From Chloroflexota bacterium (GTDB lineage Bacteria > Chloroflexota > UBA5177 > JANWHV01), in contig JANWHV010000223.1 in assembly GCA_025450255.1 (NCBI GenBank), positions 1-7,461 on the forward strand: a DNA stretch of 7,461 bases, written 5' to 3'. A program made the position numbers and the translations under genes. The notes under the pieces are model-generated. The model was not told the DNA's origin. It saw nothing but the letters and a program-made list of their open reading frames with translations, and ran no database searches. The stretch's first letter is position 1, and each line of letters opens with the position of its first letter. Shown one piece after another: positions 1 through 5,782 of the stretch.

Positions 1-44
1 CCGTCGCTAGGGCGCTCGACCCGACCTCGGCCCTGATCGCGCGC

Positions 45-890
45 ATGGGGGGCGATCGCGTGGTCGCTCGGCGGCGACGCCCGCGCAATTGGCCGCTGCT
101 GCTTGGGGTACTGATCCTGGTGCTGGTTGCCGCGGCGTGCATAGCGGCGCCGCTGCTGGCTCCGGCCGATCCTCTGGCGCAGGACGTCATGCTGACCAAC
201 GGAGCGCCGCCGCTGTCGCCGGGCCATCTGCTTGGCGCCGATGCGCCGTTTGGGCGGGACATCTTGAGCCGGCTCTTATACGGTGGACGCGCCGACCTGG
301 CGATCGGATTTGGCGGCACCGCCGTGACCGTCATCGTGGGCACGATTGTCGGTCTCCTGGCCGGCTACTACGGTGGGCTGCTGGACAGCATTCTGATGCG
401 CATCGTCGATGTCTTCTTCGCCTTTCCCTTCCTGGTGCTGGTCCTGGCAATCGTCGCCATGCGCGGGCCGGGGCTGTTCAACATGTTCATCGCGATCTGG
501 GCAGTCGGTTGGGTGTCGTATGCCCGTATCATCCGCGGCGAGACGCTGGTGGCCAAGAAACAGGAATACGTACTGGCGGCGCGTGCCCTGGGCTACAGCG
601 ACCCGCGCATCATGGCCCGGCACATCGTGCCGAATGTCTTTGCCGCCGCCCTGATCTTCTCGATGGCGGATGCGGTGGGCAATATCTTGCTTGGCGCGTC
701 GCTTGGCTATCTGGGCCTGGGCGTGCCGCCGCCGGACCCGGAGTGGGGCAACATGATCGCCGACGGCCAGAACTATATGGTGACGGCGTGGTGGGTGCCG
801 GCCATTCCCGGCCTGGCGATCGTCGTGGTCGGGGTGGCGCTCAGCTTGATCGGCGACGGCATCGCCGATCGACTGCGGCCGCACGGCTAA
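45..890 (+). CDS. Dpp/Opp-type ABC transporter permease (DppC family)
   Basis: Inner-membrane permease subunit of a peptide/nickel-class ABC importer, which would pair with a DppB-type permease outside the window. The 281-residue product has the DppC layout. A short Arg-rich cytoplasmic N-terminus is followed by a first membrane helix (about residues 17-39) and a periplasmic stretch with the family motif LGADAPFGRDILSRLLYG (63-80). Several more helices follow, and an EAA loop (about 174-197, EYVLAARALGYSDPRI) is the contact site for the ATPases. The C-terminus has the usual GLGVPPPDPEWGNMI segment (224-238). The start is uncertain: the frame stays open to the left edge, the ATG at 45 has no visible Shine-Dalgarno, and a GTG at 60 has a G-run (47-52) about seven bases upstream. 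The family is very clear; peptide versus another small substrate is not. Confidence 0.93.
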   Translation: MGGDRVVARRRRPRNWPLLLGVLILVLVAAACIAAPLLAPADPLAQDVMLTNGAPPLSPGHLLGADAPFGRDILSRLLYGGRADLAIGFGGTAVTVIVGTIVGLLAGYYGGLLDSILMRIVDVFFAFPFLVLVLAIVAMRGPGLFNMFIAIWAVGWVSYARIIRGETLVAKKQEYVLAARALGYSDPRIMARHIVPNVFAAALIFSMADAVGNILLGASLGYLGLGVPPPDPEWGNMIADGQNYMVTAWWVPAIPGLAIVVVGVALSLIGDGIADRLRPHG

Positions 891-900
891 TGCGGCCGCA
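874..900 (+). repeat. Perfect intercistronic hairpin over the permease stop codon
   Basis: The 10-base palindrome TGCGGCCGCA occurs at 874-883 and again, identically, at 891-900, separated by seven bases that include the TAA stop of the permease. Because each copy is self-complementary, the two copies form a 10-bp, nearly all-GC stem with a 7-base loop. On the plus strand it is followed by AAAA, not a U-run, so it does not look like an intrinsic terminator. It lies 40 bases before the first ATPase start and could stabilise mRNA ends or tune expression of the ATPase genes relative to the permease. The pairing is seen directly; the role is inferred. Confidence 0.6.
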
Positions 901-939
901 AAAGGGATCGTCGGGGATGCCGAAGTCCTGGCGGTCGGC

Positions 940-2001
940 ATGATGCTGTCCGAGGAACGGCGGGCGTTGGAACCGTCAAGGATTGCGACGGCCAGGCCCC
1001 GCGCCGGCGGACCAACCATCCTGAGCGTGCGCGACGTGCGCACCTATTTCAAGACGGACCGCGGCATCCTGCGGGCCATGGACGGCGTGACTTTCGATCT
1101 GCTGACCGGAGAAACGCTGGGGATCGTCGGCGAGAGCGGATCGGGGAAGAGCGTAACCTGCCGCTCGCTGATCGGCCTGCTGCCGCGCCCGCCCGCCTAT
1201 ACGTCGGGCGAGGTGCTTTACGAGAACCGGAACCTTGTCGCGCTCTCCGCCCATGAGCTGCAGGCGCTGCGGGGCGCCCATATCTCGATGATATTCCAGG
1301 ACCCGATGACCTCGCTGAATCCGGTGATGCGCGTCGGCGAACAGATCGCCGAATCGCTTGAATCGCATACGCGCCAGAGCCGGGCCGAGCGACGCCAGTC
1401 CGTGCTTGAGCTGATGCGCCAGGTCGGTATCCCCTCGCCCGAGCGTCGCATCGACGACTACCCGCACCAGTTCAGCGGCGGCATGCGCCAACGGGTGCTT
1501 ATCGCGATCGCTCTGGCGTGCCGGCCCAGGATTCTACTTGCCGATGAGCCGACCACTGCCCTGGATGTCACGACACAGGACCAGATTCTGAGCCTCCTGC
1601 TTTCCCTGCAGGAACGGTTCGGCATGAGCGTGATCCTGGTAAGTCACGATCTCGGCGTGATCGCGGAGACCTGCGACCGCGTCGCCGTGATGTATGGCGG
1701 CCAGATCGTTGAGCTTGGGTCCACGGCCGAGGTATTGACGCAGCCCCGGCATCCATACACGGTCGGGCTGCTGCAGTCGATGCCGGCCGCCGACACCACG
1801 AGCCGTTATCTGACGCCGATCCCTGGGGTGCCGCCCACGCTGGTCGACCCGCCGGCGGGCTGCCGCTTCTACGACCGCTGCCCGATCGGGGAGGCGGAGT
1901 GCCAGACCTGGGATACGGAACTGGTGTCGAGTGCGGCGGGGCACACGGCGCGCTGCCGCCGTCATCAGGCGGTGACGCTCACAATGGGAGACAATCCGTG
2001 A
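940..2001 (+). CDS. Dpp/Opp-type ABC transporter ATP-binding protein (DppD family)
   Basis: Cytoplasmic ATPase, one of the two that power the importer. In the 353-residue product Walker A is GESGSGKS (64-71), the Q-loop Gln is 120 (FQDPMTSLNP), the ABC signature is FSGGMRQR (178-185), Walker B is ILLADEP (198-204) and the switch His is 236 (VSHDLGV). The C-terminal oligopeptide-transporter extension follows, beginning at HPYT (271). It carries four cysteines, 308, 314, 321 and 339, in the spacing that holds a [4Fe-4S] cluster in characterised DppD/OppD proteins. ATG codons lie at 940 and 943, neither with a strong ribosome-binding site; homology to the family begins only near residue 26, so the N-terminal tail is longer than usual. 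The gene ends in a 4-base overlap with the next ATPase, showing one operon. Confidence 0.95.
   Translation: MMLSEERRALEPSRIATARPRAGGPTILSVRDVRTYFKTDRGILRAMDGVTFDLLTGETLGIVGESGSGKSVTCRSLIGLLPRPPAYTSGEVLYENRNLVALSAHELQALRGAHISMIFQDPMTSLNPVMRVGEQIAESLESHTRQSRAERRQSVLELMRQVGIPSPERRIDDYPHQFSGGMRQRVLIAIALACRPRILLADEPTTALDVTTQDQILSLLLSLQERFGMSVILVSHDLGVIAETCDRVAVMYGGQIVELGSTAEVLTQPRHPYTVGLLQSMPAADTTSRYLTPIPGVPPTLVDPPAGCRFYDRCPIGEAECQTWDTELVSSAAGHTARCRRHQAVTLTMGDNP
1986..1990 (+). promoter_or_regulatory. Ribosome-binding site that fixes the DppF-type start
   Basis: GGGAG lies seven bases before the GTG at 1998, inside the end of the preceding gene. It supports that GTG over the in-frame ATG at 1899, which would give an implausible 33-residue extension lying over the conserved C-terminal domain of the preceding ATPase. 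Confidence 0.7.
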
Positions 2002-3044
2002 GCGATCGGCCGCTGGTCGAAGCGCGGCACGTGTCCATGCACTTCGTGGTCGCGGACGGTCTTCTCAGGCGCGTGCGCGGGCGCCCACCGGAGACGCTCA
2101 AGGCAGTGGACGATGTATCGCTTTCCATTCATCCACGCGAAACCGTGGGGCTGGTCGGCGAGAGCGGCTGCGGCAAGAGCACCATTGGCCGGCTGCTGCT
2201 CCGGCTGTATAGTCCCACCGAAGGCGAGATCCTGCACAACGGCGTGAATATTTTGGCGAACGACGCGCGCGCCATGCGCGAGGTGCGGACCAGGATGCAG
2301 GTCGTGTTCCAGGACCCCTATTCCTCATTGAATCCGATGATGACCGTGCGCTCCGCGATCGAGGAAGTGCTGGCGGTGCATAAGCTATGCGCGCCGCGCG
2401 AGCGCCTGGCGCGCGTGCATGAGCTGCTCAACCTGGTTGGACTCGCGCCCGAGATGGCCGAGCGGAAGCCGCACCAGTTTAGCGGCGGCCAGCGCCAGCG
2501 CATCGGCATCGCCCGTGCCCTTGCCGTACGTCCGGACTTCGTCGTGGCCGATGAGGCGGTATCGGCGCTGGATGTATCGGTGCAGGCACAGGTATTGAAC
2601 GTCATGACACGCCTGCAAGACGAGCTTGGCCTCGCCTATTTGTTCATTTCGCACAACCTGGGCGTGGTCAAGCACATCAGTCATCGCGTGGCGGTCATGT
2701 ATCTCGGCAAGGTGGTCGAGACGGCGCCGACCGCGGAGCTATTCGCGGAACCGCTGCACCCCTATACGCTTGCCCTGTTGCGGTCCGTGCCGAAGCCGGT
2801 ACCGGTGCGGAAAACGGCCACGCCCGCCCTGGAGGGGGATCCGCCCAATCCGATCGATCGTCCCACCGGCTGTCACTTTCATCCACGCTGCCCGCACGCG
2901 ATGCCGATCTGCCGCGCGCGCTATCCGGCCCTGCTCCCCGTGGCGCCTGGCCGCGCCGTGGCCTGCCATCTCTACGGGGAAGGGGAGAGCGTGGTGGCCG
3001 TGGGGCAGGCAGGCGGCGGAAGCGCGGCGCCACGGAGCGACTGA
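1998..3044 (+). CDS. Dpp/Opp-type ABC transporter ATP-binding protein (DppF family)
   Basis: Second cytoplasmic ATPase of the importer; 348 residues from a GTG start that overlaps the previous stop as GTGA. The early insertion between strands (about residues 18-35, VADGLLRRVRGRPPETLKAV) is typical of DppF/OppF and not DppD. Walker A is GESGCGKS (54-61), Q-loop Gln 105 (FQDPYSSLNPMMTV), signature FSGGQRQR (161-168), Walker B FVVADEA (181-187) and switch His 219 (ISHNLGVV). Walker B ends in DEA where DEP is the common form, and the switch region has Asn after His where Asp is usual. Both leave the catalytic Glu and His intact. The C-terminal extension has cysteines 292, 298, 305 and 323, the same spacing as in the partner ATPase. 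The last 20 residues are Gly/Ala-rich and unconserved in appearance. It is the last gene of the transporter operon seen here. Confidence 0.95.
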   Translation: MSDRPLVEARHVSMHFVVADGLLRRVRGRPPETLKAVDDVSLSIHPRETVGLVGESGCGKSTIGRLLLRLYSPTEGEILHNGVNILANDARAMREVRTRMQVVFQDPYSSLNPMMTVRSAIEEVLAVHKLCAPRERLARVHELLNLVGLAPEMAERKPHQFSGGQRQRIGIARALAVRPDFVVADEAVSALDVSVQAQVLNVMTRLQDELGLAYLFISHNLGVVKHISHRVAVMYLGKVVETAPTAELFAEPLHPYTLALLRSVPKPVPVRKTATPALEGDPPNPIDRPTGCHFHPRCPHAMPICRARYPALLPVAPGRAVACHLYGEGESVVAVGQAGGGSAAPRSD

Positions 3045-3072
3045 TCGCCCGCGCCGCTCGCGCCCTGGCGCA

Positions 3073-4095
3073 TCATGACGCCGCGCCACGCCGGAGCGCG
3101 TCCAGTTCGTCGAGGTTTTGCCAGGACATGGCGCGTCGGCCTTCCTCAAGCTCATGAATCATGCCGACCAGCCGGCGCGTCAAGGGCATTGGCAATCCAT
3201 GCGCCTCGCCAATCTCGGCCGCCAACCCGATCTGTTGGTCGACCTCGGTCGTGCGACGGCGCACCGCCAGGTCCCGCCAGATGCCGCTCTTGCTTTTCCG
3301 GTCGCGTCGGCGCCGCGCCACCAGATCGTCGAGCGACTGGCTAAGGGCGCCGGCGCGGCGGTTCGCGGGCGGATAATACAAGGCAGGATCGACGTTGTCA
3401 AACGGCTCGACGGCGACGCCCTCGCGGGCGGCCACCGCGTAGATTTCACTGGCCAGCTCCACCATCAAGGGCCGATAACGGTCGATCACATCAGCCATCG
3501 ACTCGTCGGCGAGCGCGGTGGCGAAGAGCATATTACTGTAGCCCATCTTGCCCCAGAGATAGCCCCAGATGTTACCGGTGTGGGTAATGGCGCCCCATGC
3601 CGACAACACATCTTGCAGTTGGCGGATGCGGTCCGACATCGTGCCGTCAAGTTCGCCAAGATACAGGCTGCCCGGCCCGCCATACGAAATGATGCCCGGC
3701 TCGAGATAATCGGCCGAGAAGTTCACGAAGCAGCCGATCGTCCTGCCCGCGCCAATACGCGCGGCGATAATGCGCTCGCACAGGCCGTTTTGCAGCGAGA
3801 CAACGGCCGAGCGGGGCGAGAGTAACGGCGCAACGGTTGCCAGCGCGTCGATCGTGTGCTGGGCCTTAACCGCCAGCAAGACCGTGTCGAGCGTGCCAGT
3901 CAACGCGCTGGGCAGGCACGCATGTACGTCGACGGTGAACGTTTCGGCGAAGCCCTGGATGGTGAGGCCGCGCGCTTGCACGGCCGCAACGTGCGCTTCG
4001 TCACGATCGACCAGCCGTACGGCATGTCCAGTGCGCGCCAGATAAGCGCCGATGGTGCCGCCGATGGCCCCAGCGCCCACGATGGTCAGCTCCAT
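3073..4095 (-). CDS. Ketopantoate reductase family (ApbA/PanE) NAD(P)-dependent dehydrogenase
   Basis: Cytoplasmic oxidoreductase of the 2-dehydropantoate 2-reductase family, which reduces a 2-oxo acid to the 2-hydroxy acid with NADPH; 340 residues, longer than the roughly 300 of E. coli PanE. The N-terminal Rossmann domain shows GAGAIGG (7-13) and LVDRD (28-32), where Arg31 is placed to bind the NADP phosphate. It continues with LLAVKAQHT (73-81) and LQNG (101-104). The C-terminal helical domain has WGKMGYSNM (181-189), with the Lys183 expected for catalysis, and KSKSGIWRDLAVRRRTTEVD (267-286), whose Ser and Glu match substrate-binding positions of PanE. The active site therefore looks complete. 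It is the last gene of the minus-strand operon, 19 bases after the amidohydrolase, behind an AAGGCGGTGA ribosome-binding region. The setting among hydrolases makes a catabolic substrate at least as likely as pantoate synthesis. Confidence 0.9.
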   Translation of the reverse strand: MELTIVGAGAIGGTIGAYLARTGHAVRLVDRDEAHVAAVQARGLTIQGFAETFTVDVHACLPSALTGTLDTVLLAVKAQHTIDALATVAPLLSPRSAVVSLQNGLCERIIAARIGAGRTIGCFVNFSADYLEPGIISYGGPGSLYLGELDGTMSDRIRQLQDVLSAWGAITHTGNIWGYLWGKMGYSNMLFATALADESMADVIDRYRPLMVELASEIYAVAAREGVAVEPFDNVDPALYYPPANRRAGALSQSLDDLVARRRRDRKSKSGIWRDLAVRRRTTEVDQQIGLAAEIGEAHGLPMPLTRRLVGMIHELEEGRRAMSWQNLDELDALRRGAAS

Positions 4096-4114
4096 GTCTC
4101 ACCGCCTTATGGGG

Positions 4115-4804
4115 CTACAGACCTTTAATGAGCTCGCGTGTCTCCTCGACCGCCGCGCGCCAGAGCGCGAGCATTTGGTGGTCGGGCTTCTCATATGCGC
4201 CTCCGTAGTTGCCGTCGCCAATCGCCGCGCGGATGGCGGCGGGCGCCAGGCGCCGCAAGCGATCGGGGTCGGCCAGGGGCTTTGTGCCTTCCGGCGCGGG
4301 CGCCACGCGGTTCCAGGGAAAGTTTTCCATCCACGAAGCGTGTGATGCCAGCGGATCGATGTCCTGCACCGCCTGCCAGGTCCTGGGGGCATTCCACCAG
4401 TTGTGGAGCAAGACCGACACGGTCGGGTGATCGGCCATCCATTCCGCGGCGAGCGCGCCAACCGGGCTGTTGCCGCCATGTCCGTTCACCAGCGCGATGC
4501 GCCGGAACCCCTGTTGCGCCAGCGAGTCCAGGATGTCGCGCGCCACGGCAACGTAGGTTGCGACGCGCAGGCTAACGGTGCCCGGGAAGGCCAGGAAGTA
4601 GGGTGTAAGGCCGTAGGCAAGGGTTGGGAAGACCGGCACGCCGAGCGGATCCGCGGCCTCGACCGCTACACGCTCGGCAAGAACGGCATCGGTGGCGAGA
4701 CTGAGATAGCCGTGCTGCTCGGTGCTTCCCAGCGGCACCACGGCACGGTCGTCGCGGGACAGATATTCGGCCACCTGCATCCAGTTCATATCGGCGATCT
4801 TCAT
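4115..4804 (-). CDS. Creatininase-family amidohydrolase
   Basis: Cytoplasmic metal-dependent hydrolase of the creatininase superfamily, whose members open cyclic amides or cleave amide bonds in creatinine, formamidopyrimidines and peptide-derived cofactors. I place the start at 4804 (229 residues, MKIADMNW), because AGGGAGG (4810-4816) sits five bases upstream. The in-frame ATG at 4819 adds five residues encoded by that same ribosome-binding site. Family motifs in order: VPLGSTEQHG (23-32) with Glu29 and His31, Asp39, YGLTPYFLAFPGTVSL (64-79), VNGHGGN (106-112) with His109, and HASWMEN (155-161) with Glu160, together a full set of likely metal ligands. It has NGHGGN where creatininase itself has NGHYEN, so it is probably not a creatininase in the strict sense. 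It lies between the M55 peptidase and the dehydrogenase in one operon. Confidence 0.9.
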   Translation of the reverse strand: MKIADMNWMQVAEYLSRDDRAVVPLGSTEQHGYLSLATDAVLAERVAVEAADPLGVPVFPTLAYGLTPYFLAFPGTVSLRVATYVAVARDILDSLAQQGFRRIALVNGHGGNSPVGALAAEWMADHPTVSVLLHNWWNAPRTWQAVQDIDPLASHASWMENFPWNRVAPAPEGTKPLADPDRLRRLAPAAIRAAIGDGNYGGAYEKPDHQMLALWRAAVEETRELIKGL

Positions 4805-4809
4805 CTCAA

Positions 4810-4816
4810 CCTCCCT
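4810..4816 (-). promoter_or_regulatory. Ribosome-binding site that fixes the amidohydrolase start
   Basis: On the minus strand this reads AGGGAGG, followed by TTGAG and then ATG at 4804. The near-consensus sequence and 5-base spacing favour the downstream ATG over the one at 4819, whose reading frame runs through the site. Confidence 0.7.
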
Positions 4817-4863
4817 CATTCATGCCAATCGGTCGCCGGCGGTGTCGGCCGTTCGACGCGTGC

Positions 4864-5688
4864 TCACGCCACCAGACTCCTGGTGAGGGTCACGATGGTG
4901 ACGAAACGCTGAAACAGCGACAGCGTATCGCTCGACTGGCACTGAACGGCGCGTACCCCCGTGCGCGTGACACCCTCGATCCAGCATGCCATCGCCGCCA
5001 TGTCGGCGGTGAGGAAAGTGATATCCAACCGTACCGGAAGAGTAAAGGTGGGCGACCGCTGCTCCGCAAGGCGGCGAAGGGCGCCGGAGGCGCCTTCGCG
5101 GACGAGCGCGCACGCAACCTCGGGGTGCAGTTTGCTGGCGGCGAAGCGGCTGATTGACTCCTTGACAACCACGCGTTCGGCGGCGGGAGCGATGTCCATT
5201 GCCTCCTCGGCGGTTGCGGCGTCGCCGGTAACCAGGGCGATCGGCACCTTGAAGTGGGCGGCGACGAGGGCGTTCAAGGCGGATTCGCCGACAATCTTGC
5301 CGTTGATCCGCACTTCCCAAATGGCGTCGGGATTGTAGCTGTGAGCGAGGATAGCGCGCTCGTGACCAATGGACCCGTGATAGCCGATGAAAAAGACGGC
5401 GTCGAAGGATTCGTCTAGCCCCTCCATCATGTAGAGCGGCTTGAAGCGGCCGGAGATCAAGGTGGCGTGCTGGTGTAGCTCACGTGGCAGCAGGTTGCGC
5501 ATGGTGGCATGTGAGTCGTTGACCACGAAGGCAGTCGCGCCCGCCTCGGCCGCGCCATCCAGAGCGGCGTTGACTTCATCCATGAGCAGGTCGCGGCCGT
5601 AGGCATATTCGGCGGTCTGGCCAATGACCTGCTCCCAGGCCACGATGCCGCTGACGCCCTCGAACTCGGTAGAGACATAGACTTTCAT
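4864..5688 (-). CDS. M55 family D-aminopeptidase (DppA-like)
   Basis: Zinc-dependent aminopeptidase of family M55, like Bacillus subtilis DppA, which releases D-amino acids from D-Ala-containing peptides and assembles as a decameric ring. At 274 residues the length is the family norm. The N-terminal signature is STEFEGVSG (6-14), corresponding to SxDxEG, followed by EYAYGRDLLMDEVNAAL (27-43). NDSHATMRNL (57-66) carries His60, LISGRFKPLYMMEGLD (77-92) follows, and GYHG (102-105) carries His104. SHxM/SHS-type AHSYNP (115-120) has His116, and KIVGESALNA (131-140) has Glu135. These match the DppA metal and catalytic positions, except that residue 8 is Glu where Asp is expected. No signal peptide is present, so it acts in the cytoplasm on imported substrate. 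The start is supported by AAAGGGGG six bases upstream. It is the first gene of the minus-strand operon and divergent from the regulator. Confidence 0.93.
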   Translation of the reverse strand: MKVYVSTEFEGVSGIVAWEQVIGQTAEYAYGRDLLMDEVNAALDGAAEAGATAFVVNDSHATMRNLLPRELHQHATLISGRFKPLYMMEGLDESFDAVFFIGYHGSIGHERAILAHSYNPDAIWEVRINGKIVGESALNALVAAHFKVPIALVTGDAATAEEAMDIAPAAERVVVKESISRFAASKLHPEVACALVREGASGALRRLAEQRSPTFTLPVRLDITFLTADMAAMACWIEGVTRTGVRAVQCQSSDTLSLFQRFVTIVTLTRSLVA

Positions 5689-5719
5689 GGCCTACCCCCT
5701 TTGCCACGCTTGCACTATC

Positions 5720-5749
5720 TTGACATGCTCACTGTGCTGGTGTTATAAC
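5720..5749 (+). promoter_or_regulatory. Sigma70-type promoter for the GntR regulator gene
   Basis: A perfect -35 box TTGACA (5720-5725) is followed 18 bases later by TATAAC (5744-5749), one mismatch from the -10 consensus. Transcription would begin near 5756, giving a leader of about 27 bases that contains only the ribosome-binding site AGGAAGAGGG (5771-5780). The inverted repeat at 5739-5762 covers the -10 box and the expected start point, predicting autorepression. Confidence 0.7.
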
Positions 5750-5762
5750 GCGGCATAACACC
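5739..5762. promoter_or_regulatory. Inverted-repeat operator, probable GntR binding site
   Basis: GGTGTTAT (5739-5746), eight bases, then ATAACACC (5755-5762) form a perfect 8-bp inverted repeat. Nested in its left half is the 8-base palindrome GTTATAAC (5742-5749), which fits the general GntR operator pattern GT-Nx-AC. It covers the -10 box of the regulator promoter and that of the candidate divergent enzyme promoter. Lying immediately beside a GntR gene, it is the obvious site for that protein. No second copy was seen elsewhere in the window. Confidence 0.65.
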
Positions 5763-5771
5763 GAGAAGCAA
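5742..5771 (-). promoter_or_regulatory. Candidate divergent promoter for the enzyme operon
   Basis: On the minus strand a weak -35 box TTGCTT (5766-5771) is followed after 18 bases by TATAAC (5742-5747). The -10 box exists because GTTATAAC (5742-5749) is its own reverse complement. The transcript would begin near 5735, leaving a leader of about 47 bases before the M55 gene. The -35 matches at only three positions, so it may need release from repression or an activator. No better minus-strand promoter is visible in the 94-base gap. Confidence 0.4.
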
Positions 5772-5782
5772 GGAAGAGGGGC

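Noticed and set aside
1..44. Possible end of an upstream DppB-type permease gene
   Set aside because: Stops at 8-10 and 34-36 in the other plus frames could end such a gene, but too few codons are visible to identify one. The permease frame itself is also open to the edge.
276..1043. 255-residue open frame on the minus strand across the permease gene
   Set aside because: The translation is rich in His, Arg, Asp and Gln with no family motif and is antisense to a clear DppC-type gene. It is a shadow of high-GC third-position bias.
3045..3072. Bidirectional terminator between the convergent transporter and enzyme operons
   Set aside because: GCGCC-CT-GGCGC (3060-3071) can pair, but the stem is short with a two-base loop and has no U-run on either strand. 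Not enough to call a terminator.
3118..3825. 235-residue open frame on the plus strand across the dehydrogenase gene
   Set aside because: Antisense to a gene with complete KPR motifs, and its own product shows no recognisable domain.
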